Below are positions 50,595-58,760 of a DNA stretch of 64,000 nucleotides, piece after piece. The position numbers and the translations under genes were made by a program. Location of the stretch: the NCBI RefSeq assembly GCF_035916755.1, contig NZ_JAYWIX010000008.1, positions 1 through 64,000 on the forward strand. The letters are read 5' to 3'. Each line of letters begins with the position of its first letter. Position 1 is the stretch's first letter. This DNA comes from Rothia sp035916755 (GTDB taxonomy: Bacteria; Actinomycetota; Actinomycetes; Actinomycetales; Micrococcaceae). Under the pieces are notes generated by a model that worked only from the letters and a program-made list of their open reading frames with translations, was not told the origin of the DNA and made no database searches.

Positions 50595-51548
50595 ATGCGT
50601 TACACCTATCTTGGCCCGTCGGGCACCTTCACCGAAGCAGCTCTTCTCACCGTGCCTGGCGCGCCTGACGCTGAACGTATCCCCGCGACGTCCGTACCTG
50701 CGGCCCTGGACGCCCTGCGTGACGGTAGCGCCGATGCTGCCATGGTTCCTATCGAAAACTCTGTTGAAGGTGGTGTGACTGCAACCCTCGACGCCATCGC
50801 GGCCCTCGACGGGTCCCTGCGTATCGTCCGCGAAGTGCTGGTGCCCATCACCTTTGTGCTGGTTGCCCGCCCCGGCACCACACTAGAGAGCGTCAAAACT
50901 ATCTCAACCCATACGCATGCCTGGGCGCAGGTGCGCTCCTGGGTGGCAGAGAACAAGCCGGACGCCGACTACCTGCCCGGCTCGTCCACCGCGGGCGCTG
51001 CCCTGGGGCTGCTGAATGAAAACCCCGGCTACGAGGCCGCTATCTGTTCGCCCGCTGTGGCGCAGACCCACCCCGAGCTGCAGGTGCTGGCTCACAATAT
51101 TGGTGATAACAAGAACGCCGTCACCCGCTTCGTGCTCGTCGCCCGCGATGCTGAAACTCCCGCACCGACCGGGGCAGACAAAACCACCCTGGTCATCCCG
51201 CTGCCCCAGGACCGCCCCGGCGCCCTGCTTGACCTGCTAGAGCAGTTCTCAACCCGGGGAATCAACCTTTCCCGCATTGAGTCCCGCCCCACCGGCGAAT
51301 TCCTGGGAGCCTACTTCTTCTCTATCGACATTGACGGGCACCTCTACGACGCCCGCGTGCGCGATGCCCTACGCGGCATCCACCGGGTATCACCCGGGGT
51401 GCTCTACCTGGGCTCCTATCCCCGCGCTGACAAGCGCCTAGCCGCGGTAGACCCCATGCACGACGAGGCTTCTTTCAACGCCGCCCGCGACTGGGTTGAA
51501 ACCCTCTTCCCGGGCGGACGGCCCGAGGCTCTCAAGCATAATATCTAA
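50595..51548 (+). CDS. pheA: Prephenate dehydratase
   Basis: The 317-residue enzyme makes phenylpyruvate in phenylalanine synthesis. The PDT domain (1-~185) starts YLGPSGTFTEAAL, has VPIENSVEGGV and ends with the catalytic Thr-Arg-Phe in NAVTRFVLVAR. The C-terminal ACT domain (ALLDLLEQFSTRGINLSRIESRPTGEF) binds phenylalanine for feedback control; its ESRP motif is intact. There is no chorismate mutase domain. The longer reading from 50514 lies in spacer. Confidence 0.93.
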   Translation: MRYTYLGPSGTFTEAALLTVPGAPDAERIPATSVPAALDALRDGSADAAMVPIENSVEGGVTATLDAIAALDGSLRIVREVLVPITFVLVARPGTTLESVKTISTHTHAWAQVRSWVAENKPDADYLPGSSTAGAALGLLNENPGYEAAICSPAVAQTHPELQVLAHNIGDNKNAVTRFVLVARDAETPAPTGADKTTLVIPLPQDRPGALLDLLEQFSTRGINLSRIESRPTGEFLGAYFFSIDIDGHLYDARVRDALRGIHRVSPGVLYLGSYPRADKRLAAVDPMHDEASFNAARDWVETLFPGGRPEALKHNI

Positions 51549-51671
51549 GGTTTTTAAGGCCAATGAAATATATAGAAATCCAGCCCGCACTTCATAAGAG
51601 TAAAGGCGGGCTGAACGATTGTCTTACATTCTATAAACCTTTTGCTTTACCACCAGGAGCTTTCTGGCTTA

Positions 51672-51716
51672 GGGGATGAAGCAGGCTCACAGCGAGCGTG
51701 AGCCTGCTTCATCCCC
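51672..51716. repeat. AGCGAGCGTGAGCCTG-type repeat, copy 2 (perfect hairpin)
   Basis: GGGGATGAAGCAGGCTCAC (51672-51690) and GTGAGCCTGCTTCATCCCC (51698-51716) are exact complements around AGCGAGC. It lies between the converging pheA and lipid kinase genes, so it can act as terminator. Confidence 0.85.
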
Positions 51717-51750
51717 AAACTGTCCCGTGTATCTTCCGTCAGATGAGGGT

Positions 51751-51781
51751 CAGCAGCGAGCGTGAGCCTGCTTTATGCCCC
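51751..51781. repeat. AGCGAGCGTGAGCCTG-type repeat, half copy
   Basis: CAGCAGCGAGCGTGAGCCTG then CTTTATGCCCC repeats the right half of copy 2 with two changes, 60 bases later. Confidence 0.75.
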
Positions 51782-51815
51782 TATGAGCTGAGTTTCCAGA
51801 CTCTGCCGAGAGCCC

Positions 51816-52976
51816 TTAGAGCCTTAAGAACCTCTGCCACCAGCGGCGCTGCTGCGCCACTAGTTCTTCTCTGGCGTTAACGAAGTCGCTGAGAGAGCGA
51901 ATCTGCATGTCATCGGGGTACACCTGCACATTGACGGCGGCGGGGAGCACCTGGGCGTGGAAGTCGCTGACCTCACCGAGTACGTCCCCGTCCACCTCAA
52001 CGGGTAGGCGGGTGTTGGGGAAGTAGACGCGGACGTCCGTGCCCACAAAGTGCTCGACCACCGGGTAGCGCACGCGGGTGGGGCGCAGGATGAACTGCGC
52101 TGCCATACGCACCCAGCTGCCCAGGTTGCGCGGGGTCAGCACAATCACTTCAAGCTGCCCATCAGAGAGCTGGGCCGTCTGCGCCAGGCTCACCCCGCCC
52201 TGAATCTTGCCGGTGTTAGCGACCAGTACAGACCGAATCTTGCGGCGAATCGGCGCACTGTTATTTACGGTGATGACTGCTGGGCGGCGGCGGGTAAACA
52301 TGTGCCGGGTGCTGGCCTCAACGTAGGCTAGCCAGCCGACGCGGGCCTTGAGGTCTTCGCGGGTGTCGGTCATGATGTGGGCGTCAAAGCCTGCCCCGCC
52401 CATGACCACAAAATTGACCGGTGGAAGTTCCTTCTCGCCCTGCATCTCCATACGAATCATGTCGATGGTGCGGCTCTGCCCGTGCAGGGCGATGTTGATG
52501 CAGGCGTGCAGGTCATTTACGTCCATGTTGAGGTTGCGGGCCAGCAGGTTGCCCGTGCCCAGGGGGACGACGCCCAGGGTGGCTGCGGTGCCCGCCAGAC
52601 CGTCTGCTACAGCGCGCACCGTGCCGTCACCGCCGACAGCCAGCACAATCTCAGCCCCGTCCGTCACAGCCTGCTGGGCCATACCAAAGCCGGGGTCGCC
52701 CGCCCCAGTCTCGTAGAACCTTGCCTTGGGCCAGTTAGCCAGGCCCAGCTCGGCGGTAATCATGCGAATCACCGAATCAGCCCTGTCTTTGGTGGGGTTA
52801 TAGACCACCGCCACTTGTCGCGGCTCACCCGGCTCCAACATGCGGTGCAGGGGCCGGTAGACCGGGAAAAGGTCAGGACGCTCCCGCCTGCCCTTGCGCA
52901 CAGACAATGCCACCCCACCCAGGGCAAGAGCAGAAGCAACAGCAAGGGATACGCCGAGAGTCGTACGCGAAACCAT
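51816..52976 (-). CDS. Diacylglycerol kinase-like lipid kinase
   Basis: The 386-residue protein has one N-terminal helix (TTLGVSLAVASALALGGVAL) and then a DAGK_cat domain: QVAVVYNPTKDRAD, the nucleotide motif LAVGGDGTVRAVADGLAGT (~113-131) and LGVVPLGTGNLLARNL. The family (YegS/DgkB) phosphorylates lipid alcohols or sphingoid bases at the membrane. Which lipid is used here is unknown. The start is leaderless: TATGCT (plus 52983-52988) six bases before the ATG. It is divergent from serS. Confidence 0.86.
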   Translation of the reverse strand: MVSRTTLGVSLAVASALALGGVALSVRKGRRERPDLFPVYRPLHRMLEPGEPRQVAVVYNPTKDRADSVIRMITAELGLANWPKARFYETGAGDPGFGMAQQAVTDGAEIVLAVGGDGTVRAVADGLAGTAATLGVVPLGTGNLLARNLNMDVNDLHACINIALHGQSRTIDMIRMEMQGEKELPPVNFVVMGGAGFDAHIMTDTREDLKARVGWLAYVEASTRHMFTRRRPAVITVNNSAPIRRKIRSVLVANTGKIQGGVSLAQTAQLSDGQLEVIVLTPRNLGSWVRMAAQFILRPTRVRYPVVEHFVGTDVRVYFPNTRLPVEVDGDVLGEVSDFHAQVLPAAVNVQVYPDDMQIRSLSDFVNAREELVAQQRRWWQRFLRL

Positions 52977-53106
52977 ATCACCAGCATACTGAATAATACC
53001 CTTCCCCGCCGACCCCGGCTCCCCACTCCCTACCCCTCACCACCCCAGCGGACGCACCCCGCCGCTCCCAGCGTCCGCGCGCCTATCATCGCAGCGACAA
53101 CTACGG

Positions 53107-53112
53107 TAAATT
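53107..53112 (+). promoter_or_regulatory. -10 box of leaderless serS
   Basis: TAAATT ends seven bases before ATG 53120. A leaderless message rules out a T-box leader. Confidence 0.5.
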
Positions 53113-53119
53113 TAGAGGC

Positions 53120-54427
53120 ATGATTGACATTAACCTCCTGCGTGAAAACCCCGACGCCTTCCGTGCCTCACAGCGCGCTCGCGGCGCTGACGAAACCGTC
53201 ATTGACCAGATTCTCGAAGCGGACGCCACCCGCCGCACCTCCATCAACGAGTTCGAGAAGCTGCGCGCCGAACAGAACGTCTTCTCTAAGAAAATCGGCA
53301 AGGCCGCCAAGGAAGAAAAGCAGGCCCTGCTGGCTGAGGTTAAGGAACTCTCTCAGAAGGTCTCAGAGGCCAAGGCTGCCGCTGACGCAGCTGCCGCCCG
53401 CCAGGAAGAACTGGTCGCCGGTGTAGGCAACCTGATTATTGACGGTATTCCTGCCGGTGGCGAGGACGACTACGTGGTCGTCAAGCAGGTAGGCGAACCC
53501 CGCAACTTCGAGGCAGACGGCTTTGAACCCCGCGACCACCTTGAAATCGGTGAGCTGGTTGACGGCATCGACATGGTGCGTGGCGCTAAGGTCTCAGGCT
53601 CCCGCTTCTACTTCCTCAAGGGCCACGTCGCCCGCCTGGAGCAGGCACTCATGTGGATGGCCCTCGACCAGGCAACCGCCAACGGCTTCACCATGCTCAC
53701 CACCCCCACCCTGGTGCGCCCCGAAACCATGAACGGTACCGGCTTCAACGTCGAACACGACGACGAAATCTACCGCCTCGAGCGCGACGACCTCTACCTG
53801 GTCGGTACCTCCGAGGTCGCTATCGCTGGCTACCATGCCGATGAAATCATTGACTTTAAGAATGGTCCCCTCAAGTACCTGGGCTGGTCCTCCTGCTACC
53901 GCCGCGAAGCCGGTTCTGCCGGTAAGGACACCCGCGGTATTATTCGCGTGCACCAGTTCAACAAGGCCGAAATGTTTGTCTACTGTCCCGTCGAGCAGGC
54001 AGAAGAGATGCACTCCAAGATGCTGGCCTGGGAAGAAGAAATGCTGGCCAAGTGCGAGCTCTCCTACCGCGTGATCGACACCGCCGCGGGTGACCTGGGC
54101 TCGTCCGCCGCCCGCAAGTTCGACTGCGAAGCCTGGGTGCCCACCCAGGGCGCCTTCCGCGAACTGACCTCAACCTCCAACTGCACTACCTACCAGGCCC
54201 GCCGCCTGAACGTGCGTGAGCGTATGCCCGATACCGTTACCGCCGATGGCAAGACCAAGAAGGGCGGTACTCGCACTGTTGCCACCCTCAATGGCACCCT
54301 AGCTACCACCCGCTGGCTGGTTGCAATCCTGGAAACCCACCAGCAGGCAGACGGCTCCGTGCGTATCCCCGAGGCCCTGCGCCCCTACATGGGCGGGCTG
54401 GAAGTAATTCCGGTAGTGGCTAAGTAG
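53120..54427 (+). CDS. serS: Seryl-tRNA synthetase
   Basis: The 435-residue class II synthetase has the N-terminal coiled-coil arm that grips tRNA-Ser (~30-110, ERTSINEFEKLRAEQNVFSKK...). The catalytic core contains motif 2 SSCYRREAGSAGKDTRGIIRVHQF (~258) and motif 3 NGTLATTRWLVAILETHQ (~395). Length and all motifs agree with bacterial SerRS. Single gene with its own terminator. Confidence 0.96.
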   Translation: MIDINLLRENPDAFRASQRARGADETVIDQILEADATRRTSINEFEKLRAEQNVFSKKIGKAAKEEKQALLAEVKELSQKVSEAKAAADAAAARQEELVAGVGNLIIDGIPAGGEDDYVVVKQVGEPRNFEADGFEPRDHLEIGELVDGIDMVRGAKVSGSRFYFLKGHVARLEQALMWMALDQATANGFTMLTTPTLVRPETMNGTGFNVEHDDEIYRLERDDLYLVGTSEVAIAGYHADEIIDFKNGPLKYLGWSSCYRREAGSAGKDTRGIIRVHQFNKAEMFVYCPVEQAEEMHSKMLAWEEEMLAKCELSYRVIDTAAGDLGSSAARKFDCEAWVPTQGAFRELTSTSNCTTYQARRLNVRERMPDTVTADGKTKKGGTRTVATLNGTLATTRWLVAILETHQQADGSVRIPEALRPYMGGLEVIPVVAK

Positions 54428-54438
54428 CTTCTTTTTAG

Positions 54439-54492
54439 TTCCCCACGGGGTGCTGTTTGTTCTTGTCAGACGGTATTTCGTGGGGAATTTTT
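54439..54492 (+). terminator. Terminator of serS
   Basis: TTCCCCAC (54439-54446) pairs with GTGGGGAA (54480-54487), followed by TTTTTG. Confidence 0.7.
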
Positions 54493-54526
54493 GTGTTAAA
54501 AAGTGGGTGGCTCCGCCCCTACCTCC

Positions 54527-54556
54527 TTGAAAAGTTCGCCTAGACGAACTTATGAT
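54527..54556 (+). promoter_or_regulatory. Promoter of the Mn transporter operon with embedded palindrome
   Basis: TTGAAA (54527-54532), an 18-base spacer and TATGAT (54551-54556) form a near-consensus promoter. The spacer is filled by the palindrome AAGTTCG-CCTAGA-CGAACTT (54532-54551), which overlaps both boxes. A repressor on it would block RNA polymerase. The nearby DtxR/MntR-family gene (58761-59444) is the obvious candidate. Confidence 0.7.
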
Positions 54557-54647
54557 GGTTGCACACACCAGACCATGAACAGGGCTTCACCGGCTACAAC
54601 GGCGTAAGTTAGAAGATCGCGCACCCCAACGAAGGAACAACGCACCC

Positions 54648-55607
54648 ATGAACACAGCAACCCGCACCCCCCAAGCTCATGCCACCCAGACCCGTCGCGC
54701 CCTCACCCGTCGCCTGTTTGCTGCGGGCGGGGTGCTCGCCCTGGGCATCCTCACTGCCTGCGGCTCTACTTCCGGTACCGAGGCGCAGGATGATACCCCC
54801 ACCGTCATCGCAACCTTCACCGTACTGGCAGATATGGCGCAGAACGTGGGCGGTGAGCACATCACCGTAGAATCCCTCACCAAGCCCGGTGCAGAAATCC
54901 ACGAGTACGACCCCACCCCGTCCGACGTCAAAAAGGGTGCGGATGCAGACCTGATCCTCGCTAACGGGCTGGGCTTGGAGGCCTGGTTTGAGCAGTTTTT
55001 GCAGGACACTGACGCGCAGAGCGTGACCGTCTCTGATGGCGTGCAGACCATCAACATCGCTGAGGCGGAGTCCGCCGGTAAACCCAACCCGCACGCCTGG
55101 ATGAGCCCGCTGGCGGCACAGACCTACATTGATAACATCGCGGACGCCTTCGCTGAGCTAGACCCCGAGAACGCGGACGCCTTCCGCACCAACGCTGAGG
55201 CATACAAGAAGGAGCTGCAGGCGGTACACGATGAGCTGGTAGCCGACCTTTCCGCTGTGCCCCAGGGCAAGCGCGCGCTGGTGACCTGCGAGGGTGCCTT
55301 CTCCTACCTGGCAGCGGATGCCGGACTGACGGAAAAGTACCTGTGGGCGGTGAATTCGGACGGTGAGCCGAGCGCCTCCCGTGTGGCTGAGGTAGCTGAT
55401 TTTGTAGAGGGCAACAAGGTGCCCGCCGTGTTCTGTGAGTCTACGGTGCCGTCCAAGACCATGGAGCAGGTAGCGAAGGAGTCCGGCTCAACTTACGCCG
55501 GTGCGCTCTACGTTGATTCTCTCTCTGAGAAGGACGGGGACGTGCCCACTTACCTAGACCTAATCCGCTATGACGCAGAAACCATTGCCGAGGCGCTGAG
55601 CAAGTAG
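54648..55607 (+). CDS. mntA: Mn2+-type ABC transporter, binding lipoprotein
   Basis: The 319-residue solute-binding protein of the TroA/PsaA class has a lipoprotein signal (RRLFAAGGVLALGILTACGS, Cys ~39) and the four metal ligands in order: His in AEIHEYDPT, His in NPHAWMSP, Glu in VTCEGAFSYLA and Asp in YVDSLSEKD. The His-His-Glu-Asp set fits Mn2+ or Fe2+ binders, while Zn binders usually have a third His and a His-rich loop, absent here. The ATG has GAAGGA upstream. It is the first gene of the operon. Confidence 0.88.
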   Translation: MNTATRTPQAHATQTRRALTRRLFAAGGVLALGILTACGSTSGTEAQDDTPTVIATFTVLADMAQNVGGEHITVESLTKPGAEIHEYDPTPSDVKKGADADLILANGLGLEAWFEQFLQDTDAQSVTVSDGVQTINIAEAESAGKPNPHAWMSPLAAQTYIDNIADAFAELDPENADAFRTNAEAYKKELQAVHDELVADLSAVPQGKRALVTCEGAFSYLAADAGLTEKYLWAVNSDGEPSASRVAEVADFVEGNKVPAVFCESTVPSKTMEQVAKESGSTYAGALYVDSLSEKDGDVPTYLDLIRYDAETIAEALSK

Positions 55608-55662
55608 CCCCGGCGCCTAAAACCTGGCAGGCTCCCTGCCATAGATGTGCGGTTGCCGGTGA

Positions 55663-55700
55663 GGCAGGTGGTCCCGTGTGCGGGGTGTCCACCGCCTGCC
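55663..55700 (+). other. Intercistronic hairpin between mntA and mntB
   Basis: GGCAGGTGG pairs with CCACCGCCTGCC around CCCGTGTGCGGGG, and a smaller GGCAGG-CTC-CCTGCC lies at 55626-55640. It may shield the mntA message end, giving more binding protein than membrane parts, or end transcription, with a new start at 55743. Confidence 0.5.
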
Positions 55701-55754
55701 CCCGGTGCCCCGTCCTTTGCTTTAAAAGAAACCGGGCGGCGTTAGAGTACAAGA

Positions 55755-56498
55755 ATGAGCCTTTTAGATATCCGCGATGTGACGGTCACCTACGGCGATG
55801 TGCAGGCCCTGCGTGGGGCGCACCTGGCGGTGGACGCCGGGAGTGTGTGCGGCCTGGTGGGTATGAACGGGTCGGGTAAGTCCACGCTTTTTAAGGCGGT
55901 AATGGGCGTTGCCCCCGCCAGCGGGTCGGTGATGATTGATGGTATGACGCCCAAGGCGGCGCGTAAGGCTGGCGTGGTGAGCTATGTACCACAACGGGAG
56001 GAGATTGATTTTTCGTTTCCCGTATCGGTGCGTGATGTGGTGGCGCAGGGGCGCTACGGGCGGCTAGGTTTTACCCGGCGGCTGCGGGCTGAGGACCGTG
56101 CCGCCGTGGACGAGGCTTTAGAGCGGGTGGAGCTGACCGACCTGGCACACCGGCAGATTGGTAACCTCTCGGGTGGCCAGCGTAAGCGGGCTTTCGTGGC
56201 GCGCGGGCTGGCGCAGGGGGCTAAGCTCCTGCTACTGGATGAGCCCTTCGCGGGAGTGGATAAGCGGAGTGAGACGATGCTGGTGACCCTGCTACGGGAG
56301 CTGCGCGATGCCGGGGCTGGGATTCTGATTTCAACCCACGACCTTGCCAACCTGGCAGACCTGGCGGACACCGCCGTCCTGCTCCGCAACGAGGTACTGA
56401 TGTCAGGGGACCCCTCCACCGTACTCGCCCCGGATAACCTGGTGCGTGCCTTCGGTATGAATCCGCTGACCCCCGCCCAGGAGGGCAACCGTGCTTGA
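55755..56498 (+). CDS. mntB: Mn2+-type ABC transporter, ATPase
   Basis: The 247-residue ATPase has Walker A GMNGSGKST (~37-45), SYVPQREEIDFSFPVSVRDVV (a wording typical of Mn/Fe chelate class), signature LSGGQRKRAFVARGLAQ and Walker B LLLLDEPFAGVD with switch His in STHDL. TAGAGT (55743-55748) ends six bases before the ATG, so a second, leaderless message can start here. The stop overlaps the permease start. Confidence 0.88.
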   Translation: MSLLDIRDVTVTYGDVQALRGAHLAVDAGSVCGLVGMNGSGKSTLFKAVMGVAPASGSVMIDGMTPKAARKAGVVSYVPQREEIDFSFPVSVRDVVAQGRYGRLGFTRRLRAEDRAAVDEALERVELTDLAHRQIGNLSGGQRKRAFVARGLAQGAKLLLLDEPFAGVDKRSETMLVTLLRELRDAGAGILISTHDLANLADLADTAVLLRNEVLMSGDPSTVLAPDNLVRAFGMNPLTPAQEGNRA

Positions 56499-57345
56499 CC
56501 TACTCCTAGAACCGCTGACCTACGGCTTTATGCAGCGCGGGTTCCTGGTGACGGTGATTGCCGCCCTGGTCTGCGCCCTGCTGTCCTGCTGGCTGGTGCT
56601 CATGGGCTGGTCGCTCATGGGTGACGCTATCTCGCACGCCGTGCTGCCCGGGGTGGTGCTCGCCTACATGGTGGGCGCACCCTTCGCGGTGGGCGCGGTG
56701 ATCGCCGGCTTACTGGCAGTTGCCCTCATCGGGGCGGTACGGGGCAGCGGGCGCATTAGGGAGGACGCCGCCATCGGCATTGTCTTTACGGTGATGTTCG
56801 CCCTCGGGCTGGTGCTGATTTCGGTAACACCCTCTCAGACTGACCTGCACAGCATTCTCTTTGGCAACGTGCTGGGCGTGTCCTGGGCTGAAGTTGCCCA
56901 GATTGCGGTGCTGGCGGTGCTGGTGGTTACCGTGCTCATGCTCAAACGCCGCGACCTGGTGCTCTACGCCTTCGACCCCGGCTACACTCACGCCATTGGG
57001 CTGAGCCCGCGCCTGCTGGCAGGGGTCCTGCTGGTGGCGCTCGCCCTGACTTCTGTGCTTGCCCTGCAGATTGTGGGGGTGGTGCTGGTGGTTGCCATGC
57101 TGGTGATTCCCGGCTCCACCGCGCGCCTGCTCACCGACAGGTTCAGTACCATGCTGGCGGTTTCTGCCGGAGTCTCCCTGGCGGGTGCCCTGGTGGGGCT
57201 CTACGCCAGCTACCACCTAGACGTGTCTGCCGGTGGTGCGGTGGTACTCGCCCTGGGTGCCTTCTTTGGTGCTGCCTACCTCTTTGCCCCGCGCCACGGT
57301 CTGCTGACCCGACGCCGGGCAGCGGCGCAGGCGTCCCAGGGCTAG
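56491..57345 (+). CDS. mntC: Mn2+-type ABC transporter, permease
   Basis: The 284-residue membrane subunit of the ABC-3 family has eight to nine helices, with LMGWSLMGDAISHAVLPGVVLAY (the family motif with Asp-Ala-Ile-Ser-His) and FDPGYTHAIGLSPRLLAGVLLVALALTSVLALQIVGVVLVVAMLVIPGSTARLL. The GTG start overlaps the ATPase gene by eight bases. It completes the importer. Confidence 0.88.
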   Translation: MLDLLLEPLTYGFMQRGFLVTVIAALVCALLSCWLVLMGWSLMGDAISHAVLPGVVLAYMVGAPFAVGAVIAGLLAVALIGAVRGSGRIREDAAIGIVFTVMFALGLVLISVTPSQTDLHSILFGNVLGVSWAEVAQIAVLAVLVVTVLMLKRRDLVLYAFDPGYTHAIGLSPRLLAGVLLVALALTSVLALQIVGVVLVVAMLVIPGSTARLLTDRFSTMLAVSAGVSLAGALVGLYASYHLDVSAGGAVVLALGAFFGAAYLFAPRHGLLTRRRAAAQASQG

Positions 57346-57382
57346 GTAAGGGGCTAGGGGAGAGCTACCCGGCGCCTTGTTA

Positions 57383-57486
57383 CAAAGTGCGGAACAAAAC
57401 CTCCACAAAGTGCGGAATAGATTAATCGCAAAGTGCGGAATAGAATGTCTCTAAACTGCCCAATAGAATCATTGCAAAGTGCGGAA
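57383..57486 (+). repeat. Five 23-bp direct repeats (iteron-like array)
   Basis: CAAAGTGCGGAA begins at 57383, 57406, 57429 and 57475; a changed copy TAAACTGCCCAA sits at 57452. The distance is exactly 23 bases four times. Each copy is followed by YARA-type text (AATAGA, AATAGAAT) and a variable 7-9-base piece. The array ends 15 bases before the ATPase start codon and covers its promoter region. Confidence 0.9.
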
Positions 57487-57501
57487 TAGAGAGCTCATAG
57501 T

Positions 57502-58746
57502 ATGTCTGACCAGTACATTCAAAGGTTTGCCGATGAATCCCTGCAACGAGCCCTGGGGCGGGCTGGCGCTGTACTGATTGAGGGCCCCAAGGGCTGTGGC
57601 AAAACAGAGACCGCCCTGCAAGTTGCCCAGAGCCAGGTGCGTTTGGACGTAGACCCGCAGGTAGCCCAGACCGTTGAGATTGACCCCTCTCTGCTTCTGC
57701 TGGGGGAACAGCCGAGGCTCCTGGACGAATGGCAGCTTTACCCCGTCATGTGGGACGTCGTAAGGCGTGACGTTGACGACCGTAGACTCACCGGCGGGTA
57801 CATCCTCACCGGGTCTACCGCGCCGGGCGAGAACGCTGCCCGGCACACCGGGGCAGGGCGTTTTGCCCGTTTGCAGATGAGCACGATGTCCCTCGCCGAA
57901 TCGGGCGAATCATCGCGCCAGGTTTCTTTAGAGCAGCTGTTGGAGGGTGACGCCCCGCGAGCTGCCGCACCGTCCGTCAGCATTAGCGACCTGGTAGACC
58001 GCATGTGCCGAGGTGGCTGGCCCGCCTTCATCGGGCTACCCCTAGAAGCAGCTTTAGGTAATCTCCGGGACTATGTATCAACCGTTGCTGACGTCGATAT
58101 CCGCACACCGGACGGAGTACGACGCGACCCCGCCCAGGTGCGTCGTCTACTGAGGTCCCTGGGCAGGGGTGTTGGCACCGAACTCAAGATTGCTACACTC
58201 GCGCAGGACGCCGGTATCAACAGGGACACCGCCACCGACTATATCGCCGCGCTTTCCCGCATTTTTATCCAGGTCGAGCAACCCGCGTGGTCTGCCCATC
58301 TGAGGTCTAAAGCGACCCTGCGGAGCTCTCCCAAACGCCATATGGCCGACCCAGCCCTTGCCGTGGCAGCACTCGGGGCTACACCCCAGAAAGTATTGCA
58401 GGACCTGGACTTTGCGGGCCAGCTCTTTGAGTCCCAGGTTGTGCACGACCTCTCTGTTTTGATAGGAGGTCAGGGCACTGTAGCTCACGCACGAGACTCT
58501 GCCGGTAAAGAAGTGGACGCTGTGCTAGAACGGCACGATGGCAGGTGGGCACTGGTTGAAATTAAGCTGGGTTCCCGCGAAGAAACGGTGGAAAAAGCAG
58601 CCACCTCCCTCAAGGCCTTCAGGGATCAGTTAGAGCTAGAGAAATACGAGTACGCCCCGGAGCTTATCGTGCTGACGGGCGGCGGCCTGTCCTACCGGCG
58701 CCCAGACGGGGTTAACGTGGTGGCGTTTACGGCGCTGACCCGATAA
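57502..58746 (+). CDS. AAA+ ATPase with DUF4143 domain
   Basis: The 414-residue protein has an AAA_14 domain (~20-150): Walker A LIEGPKGCGKTETAL, Walker B RLLDEWQ and sensor ILTGSTAP. A winged-helix-like middle region (IATLAQDAGINRDTATDYIAAL, ~230) precedes a C-terminal DUF4143 domain with D...LVEIKLGS, a PD-(D/E)xK-like fold (Asp ~336, Glu ~350, Lys ~352). The family is widespread and of unknown role. The gene lies between the Mn transporter and its likely repressor, with five iteron-like repeats directly upstream, so self-binding control is suspected. The ribosome site is weak (GAGAG). Confidence 0.85.
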   Translation: MSDQYIQRFADESLQRALGRAGAVLIEGPKGCGKTETALQVAQSQVRLDVDPQVAQTVEIDPSLLLLGEQPRLLDEWQLYPVMWDVVRRDVDDRRLTGGYILTGSTAPGENAARHTGAGRFARLQMSTMSLAESGESSRQVSLEQLLEGDAPRAAAPSVSISDLVDRMCRGGWPAFIGLPLEAALGNLRDYVSTVADVDIRTPDGVRRDPAQVRRLLRSLGRGVGTELKIATLAQDAGINRDTATDYIAALSRIFIQVEQPAWSAHLRSKATLRSSPKRHMADPALAVAALGATPQKVLQDLDFAGQLFESQVVHDLSVLIGGQGTVAHARDSAGKEVDAVLERHDGRWALVEIKLGSREETVEKAATSLKAFRDQLELEKYEYAPELIVLTGGGLSYRRPDGVNVVAFTALTR

Positions 58747-58760
58747 GCCCTCCGGCAGAG

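Noticed and set aside
57383..57486. The 23-bp direct repeats as a CRISPR array
   Set aside because: The conserved unit is only 12-16 bases, the remainder is 7-11 bases and partly shared, and no cas gene is present. Spacers of such length are not known.
57383..57486. CAAAGTGCGGAA as a Haemophilus-type uptake sequence (AAGTGCGGT)
   Set aside because: It shares eight bases, but the organism is an actinobacterium, the copies are all in one phased array, and the ninth base differs.
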